A stretch of DNA of 64,000 bases, from positions 101,002-165,001 of the forward strand of contig JAFAHS010000062.1 in assembly GCA_019237115.1 (NCBI GenBank), given 5' to 3'. A program made the translations under genes and the position numbers. Positions 38,322 to 48,373 of this stretch are shown here, one piece after another (position 1 is the stretch's first letter; the number at the start of each line of letters is the position of its first letter). Below the pieces are notes generated by a model. That model worked only from the letters and a program-made list of their open reading frames with translations. It did no database searches and was not told the origin of the DNA. This DNA is from Deltaproteobacteria bacterium (GTDB taxonomy: Bacteria > Desulfobacterota > Binatia > Binatales > Binataceae).

Positions 38322-38534
38322 TCAATTTTCGATGACCACCAGCACCACGTTGCGCTGAACCTGGTCGCCGGCCTTGACCCGCAGTTCCCGTATACGCCCC
38401 GCCGTCGTCGACTTGATCGGAATTTCCACCTTCATCGACTCGATGACCATGATTTCCTCGCCTCGCGCGACCTGCGCGCCCACCTCCACGTTCACTCGCA
38501 GTACCTTGCCCACCGCAGGGCTTTTCAGATCCAT
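38322..38534 (-). CDS. stand-alone biotin/lipoyl attachment domain protein, 70 aa
   Basis: MDLKSPAVGKVLRVNVEVGAQVARGEEIMVIESMKVEIPIKSTTAGRI; ESMKVEI biotinylation-type motif. Confidence 0.9.
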   Translation of the reverse strand: MDLKSPAVGKVLRVNVEVGAQVARGEEIMVIESMKVEIPIKSTTAGRIRELRVKAGDQVQRNVVLVVIEN

Positions 38535-38707
38535 CGGTTTCGCGATTCCTTTCCAAGCGCGCTAACGCCTCTTAGCAATCATGACCCGCGTGCGCCAACG
38601 CCGCGGCAGCGAGGTTTCACCTTGAGTTTGCGCGCTGCGCGGAGGTACTAAGAAGGCAGCGGGCACGCCTTTGGGGACCGGTGCGTCCGAATTATCGAAC
38701 TCTGTCT

Positions 38708-40075
38708 TGGGGTAAGGCTTTGGCGATGAACGGCCGGATGAGTGGATTTGTCGCTGCTCGCACGCTCGACACGTACCCGCGCGGGGCGCATCGCTGGCGC
38801 CTCCTCCTTCTGACCGTGCTCGCGTCGATCCTGGGAGCGTACGAATTCCAGCTGGCGCCCCTGCTCGCCCTGCTGCTGCCGGACATTCACATGAGCACCA
38901 TCGCCTACGGATGGTTCATAACCTTCGCGGTAATGATCTCGGCTATCTCCGCGTTTTATGGCGGACCGCTCGCCGATCGCTATGGACGAGTGCTGATCAT
39001 CGATCTCTGCCTCGGTGCCGTGACCGTCCTCGTGTTCCTGAACCTTTTCATCTACAACATCGTCTCCTTCGTAGTCATTCGCACCCTGATGAGCGTGGTC
39101 GGCGGCCTGATGGCGGGCGCCGGCGCGGCCCTGATCCGTGACATGTCGCCACGACTCAGCCGCGCGCTTGCGTTCGGACTGCTCACCATTGGCCCGGTCG
39201 GGGCAAACTTTCTCTCCAATTTCATCGCGGGCCATACCCTGCCGATCTTCCACACCTGGCAATCGCAGATCTGGATCACGGGCTTTCTCGGAATTGCGAT
39301 GTATCTTCCGATCCTGTTCGGCCTAAAGGACTTAAGCCCCGACCTGCGGCTGCAGATTTTCCGCAGCGAGGTGGCCGCGATGCAGGCCGAGGGCCGCGCT
39401 CCGGCAGCGTCCGAGCTGCCCTCGAGCACCCGCGACGCGTTCGGGCGGTTGCTCAAGCATCTGGAAGTCTGGCTGCTGGTGATAGGGGTGGTCGCCAATC
39501 TGACCCTGTATTTCACGATTCAACCCTTCGGACCGCTCATGTTCACCCAGGCGTTCCACTACACGCCCGCCGCGGCCGCCAGCATGAACGCCCACTTCTG
39601 GCTGGCAAACCTGGCGGCGCTGGTGGTAACCGGGTTCATTTCGGATCGCCTTCAGACGCGCAAACCCATCGCCATCTTCGGCGGACTCCTGTCTTGCGCC
39701 CTGCTGGTGTGGTGGATTCCCACCTTCGGCCACGCCCTGCCCCGCTTCACGATGGCGGTGGTCGCGAGCACCCTTGGATGCTTCCTCGCAATCGGGTATG
39801 TGCCGTGGGCCGCCCAATTCTCTGAAACGCTCGAAGACGTGTCGCCCGCGCTTCAAGCAACCGGATGGGCGTTCTTCGGTATGATGGCTCGCGGATGGGC
39901 CGCCATCGCCGCACCACTCACCCTGTACGTGGCCGCGCACTATGGCTGGGCAACGTGGATCAAGGTGTCACTGGGCGGAATGGTACTGTACCTGATAGCG
40001 ATGTTGCTGACGCGACCGCATGGCGCGGCCCAACCCGCGGTCGCCCGCCCCTCCGCCAAAGCCGCTCAAGCCTAG
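38708..40075 (+). CDS. MFS transporter
   Basis: Multiple TM segments; GGPLADRYGRVLIID motif between TM2/3. Confidence 0.9.
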   Translation, partial: WGKALAMNGRMSGFVAARTLDTYPRGAHRWRLLLLTVLASILGAYEFQLAPLLALLLPDIHMSTIAYGWFITFAVMISAISAFYGGPLADRYGRVLIIDLCLGAVTVLVFLNLFIYNIVSFVVIRTLMSVVGGLMAGAGAALIRDMSPRLSRALAFGLLTIGPVGANFLSNFIAGHTLPIFHTWQSQIWITGFLGIAMYLPILFGLKDLSPDLRLQIFRSEVAAMQAEGRAPAASELPSSTRDAFGRLLKHLEVWLLVIGVVANLTLYFTIQPFGPLMFTQAFHYTPAAAASMNAHFWLANLAALVVTGFISDRLQTRKPIAIFGGLLSCALLVWWIPTFGHALPRFTMAVVASTLGCFLAIGYVPWAAQFSETLEDVSPALQATGWAFFGMMARGWAAIAAPLTLYVAAHYGWATWIKVSLGGMVLYLIAMLLTRPHGAAQPAVARPSAKAAQA

Positions 40076-40224
40076 GCCAGAAAATCGCCACCCCCGGAGA
40101 CGCGGGTCGCCCACCCACACGCCGCCCGGGCGGACCACCGGTTGTCAACTCCCGGAGAAGGGCACTCACAAAAGACCTGCATCGGTCTCGGTCGGAGAGC
40201 GGAAAAGATTGCCAATGGCCCCTG

Positions 40225-41781
40225 CTAGGGGCGCATGGTCCGCGTCCTGTGACCCAGCTGCGTGGGGACTATCTCGTAGGCCTGATGGACCCAATCCACC
40301 AGCAGCGGGCGGGTATCGCGCGGATCGATAATCTCTTCTATTCCGAATGACTCCGCCGTCCGAATCGGTGAGCGAATCGCATTGAATTTTTCTTCCAGTT
40401 CGCGTCGGAGTTTTTCGGGATCGCTCGCAGCCGCCAGATCGCGTTTGTAGGCAGCCTCGATTCCACCCTCAATGGGCAGCGAGCCCCAGTCCGCGGATGG
40501 CCATGCGTAGCGCAGGTTTAGCCCGGTCGTTATGCCGTGGCCCGCACCCGCCACGCCGAACGCGCGGCGCACCATGATTGCGACTTTGGGCGTGATGGTC
40601 TGGAACATCGCGTAAAGCGCGCGCACCCCGCGACGGATGGTTCCCGAGCTTTCCGCTTCGCGCCCGATCAGAAAGCCCGGTTGATCGACGAAATTGACGA
40701 TCGGCAGGTGGAAGGTGTCGCAGAGGTCGAGGAACTTCGCCATCTTGTCCGATGCGGGCCCATCCAGCGAACCGCCGATCGCGTAGGGATCGTTGGCCAT
40801 CACGGCCACGCCGTAGCCATCAAGCCGCGCGAACCCGGTTATCAGCGAGGGTCCGAAAAACGGCGTCATTTCGAAGAACGACTCGCGATCCATCACCAGC
40901 TCGACTACCCGCCGCGCATCGTAGCCGTGGCGGCGATTGCGCGGTATCAGCGAAATCAGCTCCTCCTCGCGGCGATGGGGGTCGTCGCTCGGCGTGACGC
41001 GCGGCGGCGCCTGCCACACGCTCTGCGGCAGATAAGAGAGGAAGCGTCGGATCTGCTCGAAAGCATCCTCTTCGCTTTCGGCTTCGTTGTCGACCGCGCC
41101 GCTCATATGAGCATGAATCTCCGAGCCGCCGAGTTCCTCCTTGGTCAGGTCCTCGCCCACGCCCCATTTGACGACCGGCGGTCCCGCCACAAAGAGCTGA
41201 CTGGTACCTTTGACCATCACCGCAAAATGCGTCGCCGCAACCCGCGCCGCGCCGATCCCGGCAACCGAGCCCATACAACCCGCGACCACGGGCACCTCGC
41301 CCAGCAGCTGCACAAGAACGTCGAAATCCGGATTTGCGGGCACGTAAGTCCGTCGGGTCGTTTCAAAAGTCTTGACGCTGCCGCCGCCCCCGGTCCCGTC
41401 GACCAGCCGGATGATCGGGATATGCAGCTCGTGCGCGAGCAGCTCCGCGTAACTGTGCTTGTTGCCAATCGAGGCATCCGCGGCACCGCCGCGCACCGTG
41501 AAGTCATCGCCACCCACCGCGACCCGTCGGCCGTTGATGCGGCCGGTACCACCCACGAAGTTCGCGGGCCGGAACTCGACCAGCTGATCGCCGTGGTATT
41601 TCGTCATTCCGGCAATCGCGCCGTATTCGTGGAACGAACCCTGGTCGAGCAGCCGATCGATGCGCTCGCGCACCGTCAGCTTGCCGCCATCGTGCTGGCG
41701 CTTGATATTCTCGGCGCCGCCCATCTGCTTGGCCAACTGCTCGCGGCGGCGAATTTCATCGATCTCCGGCTGCCAGGACAT
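40225..41781 (-). CDS. acyl-CoA carboxylase carboxyltransferase subunit
   Basis: IKRQHDGGKLTVRERIDRLLDQGSFHEYGAIAG; FGVAGAGHGITTGLNLRYAWPSADWGSLPIEGGIEAAYKRD. Confidence 0.92.
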   Translation of the reverse strand: MSWQPEIDEIRRREQLAKQMGGAENIKRQHDGGKLTVRERIDRLLDQGSFHEYGAIAGMTKYHGDQLVEFRPANFVGGTGRINGRRVAVGGDDFTVRGGAADASIGNKHSYAELLAHELHIPIIRLVDGTGGGGSVKTFETTRRTYVPANPDFDVLVQLLGEVPVVAGCMGSVAGIGAARVAATHFAVMVKGTSQLFVAGPPVVKWGVGEDLTKEELGGSEIHAHMSGAVDNEAESEEDAFEQIRRFLSYLPQSVWQAPPRVTPSDDPHRREEELISLIPRNRRHGYDARRVVELVMDRESFFEMTPFFGPSLITGFARLDGYGVAVMANDPYAIGGSLDGPASDKMAKFLDLCDTFHLPIVNFVDQPGFLIGREAESSGTIRRGVRALYAMFQTITPKVAIMVRRAFGVAGAGHGITTGLNLRYAWPSADWGSLPIEGGIEAAYKRDLAAASDPEKLRRELEEKFNAIRSPIRTAESFGIEEIIDPRDTRPLLVDWVHQAYEIVPTQLGHRTRTMRP

Positions 41782-41964
41782 AGGGTCTCCCTCCGCAATT
41801 CCTCCGATCCTAGCGCCTTTGCCGTCTCGCTGTCAGGGAGAGGTTTCGAGGAGACTCCGGTTGCCAGCGCGTCGGTCGCGTGCGATCCAGCCGGGCGCGA
41901 CGATTGGTTTCCCGTCGCGGCAGAGGTAATCGATCTGTTACCTTCTACTGGCGTGACCACTTCG

Positions 41965-43320
41965 ATGCCGCCGGCCAAGCGCGCCGCCCTTACCGGTTGG
42001 GGCCGCTACCCCAGTGCGGAGTGCGATATCTTCCGCCCCGAAAAACTCGCCGAGCTGGCGGCGATCGTCAGCGGCAACGCGACCTCTCTGATCGCACGTG
42101 GAGCGGGGCGCGCCTACGGCGATGCGGCTCTGAACCAGGCGCACCGGGTGGTTGATGTGCAGCGGCTCAACCGCATGCTGGCGTTCGATGCGGACAGTGG
42201 GCTACTGCGCTGTGAGGCCGGCGTCACGATCGCGGAAATAATCGAGGTCTTCCTGCGGCGCGGTTTTTTTCCGCCGGTCGTTCCGGGAACCCAGTTTGTC
42301 ACGCTGGGCGGTTCGGTCGCCGCCGATATTCACGGCAAGAGCCACCACCGGGATTCCTCTCTGGCCACCCACGTCACCAGTTTCGAGCTGATGCTCGCAT
42401 CGGGGGAGGTAAAACGATGCTCGCGTGAGGACAATCCTGACCTGTTCTGGGCGACGGTGGGAGGAATGGGTCTCACAGGCGTCATCCTCGAGGTCGAGCT
42501 GCGCCTGCGTAAGGTGGAGAGCGCGTGGTTCGACGGCGAAATCGCGATAGCGGCCAACCTCGACGAAGCCATCGAGACCTTCGAGCGCACCGAACGCCAA
42601 TATGGATACTCGGTCGCCTGGATCGACTGTGCGGGGACCCGCGGCTCCCTGGGCCGCTCGGTCATCAACCTCGGCAACGTTGCGTCCCGCGAGGCGCTTG
42701 CTCCTGCGCTCCGCCAGCAGCCGCTTCGGATTCCGCGCCGATTCGCGCCCACGGTGCCGTTCAATCTGCCGAACTTCACGCTGAGCTCGCTCGGCATAAA
42801 AGCCTTCAACACCGCGATCTATGCGATGAACCGCAAAGGCCCGCGCCTGTTCGACTACCAGAGCTTTTTTTTTCCACTCGATTTTATCCACCACTGGAAC
42901 CGCATCTACGGCAAGCGCGGGTTCGTTCAGTATCAGTGCGTATGGCCAGCCAACGAAAGCCGCGAGGGCCTCATCGAGATGCTCGAAGCGATTGCCAAAT
43001 GGGGCGGCGGATCCTTCCTGACCGTACTCAAGAAGTTCGGCCCCCAGGACGGCATGCTGTCCTTTCCGATGCCCGGCTACACGCTCGCGTTGGACTTTCC
43101 GGTGAGCAAGGGACTGATGGAATTTCTCGACCGACTCGATACCATGGTCCTCACGCGCGGCGGCCGCGTGTACCTGGCCAAGGATGCGCGCCTCAAACCG
43201 GAGATGATGGGCGCGATGTATCCAAACCTCGCGCGCTGGCAACAAGTCAAACGTGCGGCCGATCCCAACAACCGCTTCTCGTCAAACCTGGCACGCCGGG
43301 TCGGCCTGCTGCCCTCATAG
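41965..43320 (+). CDS. FAD-binding oxidoreductase, DprE1-like
   Basis: LTGWGRYPSAECDIFRPEKLAELAAIV; RGAGRAYGDAALN; FVTLGGSVAADIHGKSHH; C-terminal VYLAKDARLKPEMMGAMYP; N-terminal part of the 927-aa ORF rejected as antisense read-through. Confidence 0.88.
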   Translation: MPPAKRAALTGWGRYPSAECDIFRPEKLAELAAIVSGNATSLIARGAGRAYGDAALNQAHRVVDVQRLNRMLAFDADSGLLRCEAGVTIAEIIEVFLRRGFFPPVVPGTQFVTLGGSVAADIHGKSHHRDSSLATHVTSFELMLASGEVKRCSREDNPDLFWATVGGMGLTGVILEVELRLRKVESAWFDGEIAIAANLDEAIETFERTERQYGYSVAWIDCAGTRGSLGRSVINLGNVASREALAPALRQQPLRIPRRFAPTVPFNLPNFTLSSLGIKAFNTAIYAMNRKGPRLFDYQSFFFPLDFIHHWNRIYGKRGFVQYQCVWPANESREGLIEMLEAIAKWGGGSFLTVLKKFGPQDGMLSFPMPGYTLALDFPVSKGLMEFLDRLDTMVLTRGGRVYLAKDARLKPEMMGAMYPNLARWQQVKRAADPNNRFSSNLARRVGLLPS

Positions 43321-43464
43321 TTCGATGAATGTTCGACCCAACCCGGCCCGCACGGATGCTCCTGTCACAATCCTCTTGGCGGCAATGCGGTCTTGCCGGG
43401 CAGCCCACGCGCCGGCGGAGCGCGAGGACTCTCGCCTGCCCGTGCCGACGAACCGAACGGTGCG

Positions 43465-44199
43465 ATGTCCAAGATCCTGATCCTCGGCGCGACCAGCCCG
43501 ATCGCGCGCGCGCTCGCTATGCGCTTCGCGGCGGAGGGCAATGCGGTTTTTCTCGCAGCCCGCGACTTTGTAGAGGCCGAGCGCCTGGCCGCCGACATCC
43601 GCATCCGAACCGGAGCGGTGGCGATTCCGGGGGTTTTCGACGCGGCCGAATTGTACTTTCATGCGACGTTCTTTGAAAAGACCATCGCAGCGTTGGGCGG
43701 CCTCGATGGCGTGATCTTGTGCTTCGGCACTTTGGGCAACGAAGCCGCCGCGCAAACCAGCCCCGACGAAGCGGTCGCAACCGTGAACCAGAACTTCACC
43801 GGCGCCGTGAGCCTGTTGACACTCGCCGCTCGCCACCTCGAGCAGCAGCGCAGCGGCTTCATCGTCGTGATCGGCTCGGTCGCCGGCGAGCGCGGCCGCG
43901 CAAAGAACTACGTATACGGCTCCGCCAAAGGCGCCCTGGCGACCTTCGCCCAGGGCTTGCGGGCACGGATGGCCCGCGCCGGCGTGCAGGTTTTGACCGT
44001 CAAGCTCGGCACTGTCGACACCCGCATGACCTGGGGCCGCGACAGCGGGCTCGTAGTGGCTCCAGAAGCTGCCGCGGACAAGATTATCGCCGCCTGGCGC
44101 CGTAAAGCCGAGGTGGTCTACGTGCCATGGTTCTGGCGGCCGATCATGGGAGTCGTCAGGATGATCCCCGAGCGCATCTTCAAGCGCACAGCTTTCTAG
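43465..44199 (+). CDS. SDR family oxidoreductase, DprE2-like
   Basis: ILGATSPIARALAMRFA; YVYGSAKGALATFAQGLRARM; adjacent to DprE1-like gene. Confidence 0.85.
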   Translation: MSKILILGATSPIARALAMRFAAEGNAVFLAARDFVEAERLAADIRIRTGAVAIPGVFDAAELYFHATFFEKTIAALGGLDGVILCFGTLGNEAAAQTSPDEAVATVNQNFTGAVSLLTLAARHLEQQRSGFIVVIGSVAGERGRAKNYVYGSAKGALATFAQGLRARMARAGVQVLTVKLGTVDTRMTWGRDSGLVVAPEAAADKIIAAWRRKAEVVYVPWFWRPIMGVVRMIPERIFKRTAF

Positions 44200-44343
44200 C
44201 AATTTTTCTGCCTGCGCTTCCTGAAGAGTTGCGGGAACCAGACCCTGCCGCTCGGGTCCTGCCCCCCTGGTGGCCGTTCGACGCGAGGAGCCTGATATCG
44301 AGCACCTGCCACGCACGAAGGACTTCGAACGTTGCAAGCGGAG

Positions 44344-45540
44344 CTACTTTCGTTCTCGGCCGGAATACGCGGCCAAAAATCCTTCCGGGTCCAATAAGAA
44401 TTTTCCGTAGTCCGACAACGCGCTATCAATGTCTGCGCCGCCGTGCTGGCTCATTGCGTGAAGATCGCGGAAGTTTCGCTGAATCGAGCTGCCCTCAAAT
44501 AGCGCGTGCGCTCCGCTTGCCCGCCACAGCCGATCCAGCGCGCGCGAGCAAAGTTCCAGCGCGTACACCGCGTCAAACCTGATACGGAAGTACGCTGAGG
44601 GTTCGATTGCGTGGCGCGATTGGACGCAGCCCTCCATCGCATCGAAGTCGCGCGCGAAGAGCAACTGAGCGGCGTCTATCTCGGCGGTGGCTTCCGCAAG
44701 GCGCGCCATCGAGAGTTGCCGGTCGCGTAACTTGTCGAAGGTGTAGGCGCCGACCCTCCGCAGGGTGGCTTTGATGTATTCCTGGCGAACCGAGATTGCG
44801 GGGCCAAGTGCATGGACGCAGACGACCCAGGTGAACAAAGGAATGAATGGTATCCAGTAGAGAGGGACGTTGTTGACCTTGCGTCCGGGCGGATCGCCCC
44901 AGTTGAGCTCTTGCGCGGTCAAGCAGCGGTAGCCCGGCACAAATACTCCTTCCAGCACCATTTCTTTGCTGCCGCTTGCTTTCATACCCGAGACAAACCA
45001 GTTGTCGTTGATCACGAATTGGTGGTTGGAAACCAGGAAGAACGCCTCGCGGCCAGGTACTCCGTCGATGCGGCTCGACACCATCGCCCAGTTGCAGTGA
45101 TCCACTCCCGACGAGAACGGCCAGCGTCCATTGAGTTCAAAGCCCCCGCTAACCGTGCGTACGTTGCCTACCGGTGCGAACGAGGAGGAGATGAGTGATT
45201 GCGGGCTTTCCTTCCAGACCTCATCCTGGGCGCGCGGGTCCATGAGCGCGAGCAGATGATCGTGAATCGCAACCAACAGCGCGACCCATGCCGTCGAGGG
45301 ACAAACCGTTCCCATTTCGATCGCGAGTTCATAGATTGGTTTTGGCAACCACTCGAAGCCTTCGTAGCGCTTCGGCCGAAACCAGCGAAAGAACCCGGCT
45401 TTCGATAGCTCTTCGATTGATTCGGGGGGTATGCAGCGATTCTGTTCCGCCGCCCGCGTACGGGCTGCAAATCCCGGTAGCAGGGCCCTTACCGCTGCGA
45501 TTACTTCCGCCTGATCAGGGTCTGAATGTCCTTGATTCAA
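44344..45540 (-). CDS. acyl-CoA dehydrogenase-fold flavin-dependent monooxygenase (HsaA/HpaH-like)
   Basis: SKAGFFRWFRPKRYEGFEWLP; SGGFELNGRWPFSSGVDHCNW; SSIQRNFRDLHAMSQH. Confidence 0.85.
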   Translation of the reverse strand: MNQGHSDPDQAEVIAAVRALLPGFAARTRAAEQNRCIPPESIEELSKAGFFRWFRPKRYEGFEWLPKPIYELAIEMGTVCPSTAWVALLVAIHDHLLALMDPRAQDEVWKESPQSLISSSFAPVGNVRTVSGGFELNGRWPFSSGVDHCNWAMVSSRIDGVPGREAFFLVSNHQFVINDNWFVSGMKASGSKEMVLEGVFVPGYRCLTAQELNWGDPPGRKVNNVPLYWIPFIPLFTWVVCVHALGPAISVRQEYIKATLRRVGAYTFDKLRDRQLSMARLAEATAEIDAAQLLFARDFDAMEGCVQSRHAIEPSAYFRIRFDAVYALELCSRALDRLWRASGAHALFEGSSIQRNFRDLHAMSQHGGADIDSALSDYGKFLLDPEGFLAAYSGRERK

Positions 45541-46015
45541 ATTCCTGTCCTCTCAAAAACTCAGACAAACGATCTGTCGATCGCCGCCATGTACTTCACG
45601 TCGCAGTAGAAATCAAAGCACCGGTCGCAGCCCTCGCGGTCGATACTAACTTGCGGCTGCTCTCCGAACGGTGCGGCAAGTTCGCGCCAAGAAGCAAATT
45701 GACCCAGACGCTTGCGGCGACGACCTGCTTTTTGAGTCGCATCGCGTCCTCCTCCCTCTTGCCGAAGATCATCGTAGCCAGTCCGCTGCAGCTCATCGAC
45801 CGATGGCTCAAAGGCCGGGAGTGACTCCCGGAGCAATACTCCATCTGCGACCGTTAAGCGCTGGCGCGGTGGGGCCCAACCCCGCTGGCAGGACCCGCTC
45901 CCAGAACGGATCGCCGCTCGGCGCCGCCGCACTCGCGCAAGTATTTTGTCCATCCGCTGGCTGCTCTATAAGAGATATTGGGCGGATTTATCGCCCCAAC
46001 CACGAGGAATCATTT

Positions 46016-47182
46016 ATGGCTGCAGAGCCGGGACAACTTCACAAACTAAAATACCCGGGGGCCGTCGATGCCGATGGACACGTCCTCGAAGACGCCGCCC
46101 TCTGGGACCGCTATATCGAGGCAAAGTACAAGCCGGGCGCCGTGCGAATCCGTCAAGACGATCGCGGCGAAGAGCACCTGGAAATTGGCGGCAAGTTCTC
46201 CAAGATTTTCTATGGCCCGCGGTTGGCGGGATTGAGCGGCATGGGCTCCACGCGCGAACAGGCGTGGCAGAATCCTGGCGGCTACGGCGCCCACGCCCCG
46301 TTCGGGGCAATGGATCCCGGGGAGCGCCTGACCCGAATCGAGAAGGAAGGTCTCCAGGCCGCATTCATCTATCCTACCCTGAGCCTGCTCTATGAAACCG
46401 AGTGCGAGGACATCGAACTCGCCCAGGCGCTGACGCGTGCCTACAACCGATGGATTGTGGACTTCTGCAAGGACAGCGGTGGCAAGCTGATTCCAATTGC
46501 GCATCTGTCGTTGGGCGATCCCGAGGGTGCCGCCCGCGAGCTCCGACGTGCCACCAAGGACGGATGCAAGGGCGGGTGGGTCGCGCCATTCGTAATGACG
46601 CGCAAGCCGCATGCGCACCCGGATCACGACGCACTGTTCGCCACGGCTCAGGAACTTGGCGTTCCGCTGGGCATCCATCCGACTGTTGAACCGAACTGGG
46701 CTCAGCCCGGGAGATACGATTGGAAGTATCTGCGCGGGCAGTACTATTTCCTGAACGTCACGGCCGGCGACGGCATCCGCCACGCATTCACCTCGTTCTT
46801 CCAGTACGGAACCTTCGACAAATTTCCGCAATTGAAGCTGGTACTGCTGGAGGCGGGCGCCGGGTGGATCGCATACTGGCTGGACCGGCTCGACGCGGTC
46901 TACGCAAGCGCAATGGGCCGCACGGTGCCGCTGAAAGAGAAACCCAGCGTCTATTTCAAACGGCAGTGCTGGATTTCGGCCGACCCGGACGAGTCGGCGT
47001 TGCCCGCGATGGTCGACCTGGTCGGCGCCGAGCGCTTTTTCTGGGCATCCGATTTTCCGCATCCCGATCACGTGGGCAACTACATCGAGGAAGTTGAAGA
47101 ACTGGGTGGCAAGCTCAAACCCGGCGACCGCGAAAAGGTGCTGGGAACCAACGTAATGCAAGTCTACGGTTGCCCGACCTGA
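46016..47182 (+). CDS. amidohydrolase family protein (metal-dependent hydrolase, TIM barrel)
   Basis: VDADGHVLEDAALWDRYI; LEAGAGWIAYWLDRLD; FFWASDFPHPDH. Confidence 0.9.
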   Translation: MAAEPGQLHKLKYPGAVDADGHVLEDAALWDRYIEAKYKPGAVRIRQDDRGEEHLEIGGKFSKIFYGPRLAGLSGMGSTREQAWQNPGGYGAHAPFGAMDPGERLTRIEKEGLQAAFIYPTLSLLYETECEDIELAQALTRAYNRWIVDFCKDSGGKLIPIAHLSLGDPEGAARELRRATKDGCKGGWVAPFVMTRKPHAHPDHDALFATAQELGVPLGIHPTVEPNWAQPGRYDWKYLRGQYYFLNVTAGDGIRHAFTSFFQYGTFDKFPQLKLVLLEAGAGWIAYWLDRLDAVYASAMGRTVPLKEKPSVYFKRQCWISADPDESALPAMVDLVGAERFFWASDFPHPDHVGNYIEEVEELGGKLKPGDREKVLGTNVMQVYGCPT

Positions 47183-47212
47183 GCGTTCTCTAACCAACCG
47201 AAGAGCCGACCA

Positions 47213-48373
47213 TTGCCGAACGACAGCGTACCATCGAGCGAGGAGAAGTCTCGGGGTTCGGCGGCGAATCGCGCGGCGCCATCTGGCAGATATCAGCTGC
47301 CATCCCTGAGCGATCGCGGCGCACTCATCAGGCTGGCGGTCATCGGTCTGCTGGTTTTCATGGTGGTGACAAGTTTCGCTTATGTGGCCGGTTGGCTCTC
47401 GCCCGGGCTTCTGACCCCGGCGCGGTTTGCCGATGGTTTCGAGCAGGTCAATGGTATCCATGAGGGCTTTCGCCGCAACCACGCCAAAGGCGTATGCATC
47501 AGCGGGAGTTTCCAATCCAACGGCCAAGCGACGCGCCTTTCCAGGGCTGCCGTGTTCAAGACAGGTACTGTGCCGGTTATCGGCCGTTTCTCGTTGGCGG
47601 GCGGAAATCCTTATGTTGCCGACGGACCGCTGGCGGTGCGCGGCCTGGGCCTTTCTTTCCGACCTGCCCGCGGACAGGAGTGGCGGACGGCGATGATCAA
47701 TCTTCCAGTTTTTCCGGTCGGAACTCCGCAAGCGTTCTACGACCAATTGTTTGCGATGCGCCCGGATCCCACGACCGGGCAACCGGATCCCGCTAAGCTC
47801 AAGGCTTTTCTCGCCGCCAATCCGGACGTGGTCGCGGCTCGGGCCATCATCGGCGCCCATCGGTTTTCGTCCGGGTTCGCCGACAGCACCTTCAACGGCC
47901 TCAACGCGTTTCGTTTCGTCAATGACGCGGGTGACTCGACGTTTGTGCGATGGTCGATGGTGCCCGTCGATGTTTTCCAGCCCCAGGACCCGTCGCAGCC
48001 CTCCAACAAGGATCCGAATTACTTGTTCGATGCGTTCATCGAGCGCCTCCATCAAGGACCGCTGCGATGGCACCTGATCGTGACGGTGGCACAGGGGGGT
48101 GATCCCACGGACAACGCCTCGGTTCCATGGCCACCGGATCGCCAGCGTCTCGACGCCGGGACGCTGACCATCGACCATATCGAAGCGGAAACGCGGGGAG
48201 GCTGCCGCGACATAAATTTCGATCCACTCGCGCTGCCATCCGGAATATCGCCGTCCGATGATCCTCTGCTCAGTGCCCGTTCCGCCGTCTATTCGCAATC
48301 CTTCACCCGGCGCGCAGGCGAGAAGCACAGCCCGGGCATGGTCAAAGTGCCAGGCCCCGGCACAGGCGGGTGA
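47213..48373 (+). CDS. catalase-family peroxidase (SrpA-like), membrane anchored
   Basis: GFRRNHAKGVCISGSFQ; RFSLAGGNPYVADGPLAVRGLGLSF; SARSAVYSQSFTRR proximal-heme Tyr; N-terminal TM; TTG start. Confidence 0.85.
   Translation: MPNDSVPSSEEKSRGSAANRAAPSGRYQLPSLSDRGALIRLAVIGLLVFMVVTSFAYVAGWLSPGLLTPARFADGFEQVNGIHEGFRRNHAKGVCISGSFQSNGQATRLSRAAVFKTGTVPVIGRFSLAGGNPYVADGPLAVRGLGLSFRPARGQEWRTAMINLPVFPVGTPQAFYDQLFAMRPDPTTGQPDPAKLKAFLAANPDVVAARAIIGAHRFSSGFADSTFNGLNAFRFVNDAGDSTFVRWSMVPVDVFQPQDPSQPSNKDPNYLFDAFIERLHQGPLRWHLIVTVAQGGDPTDNASVPWPPDRQRLDAGTLTIDHIEAETRGGCRDINFDPLALPSGISPSDDPLLSARSAVYSQSFTRRAGEKHSPGMVKVPGPGTGG

Noticed and set aside
40537-41964. N-terminal ~476 aa of the 927-aa DprE1 ORF
   Set aside because: Lies antisense to the carboxyltransferase gene; DprE1 homology begins near 41965
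46046-48328. 760-aa minus-strand ORF
   Set aside because: Antisense to well-supported amidohydrolase and catalase-like genes; high-GC codon bias opens the opposite frame; no recognisable domain
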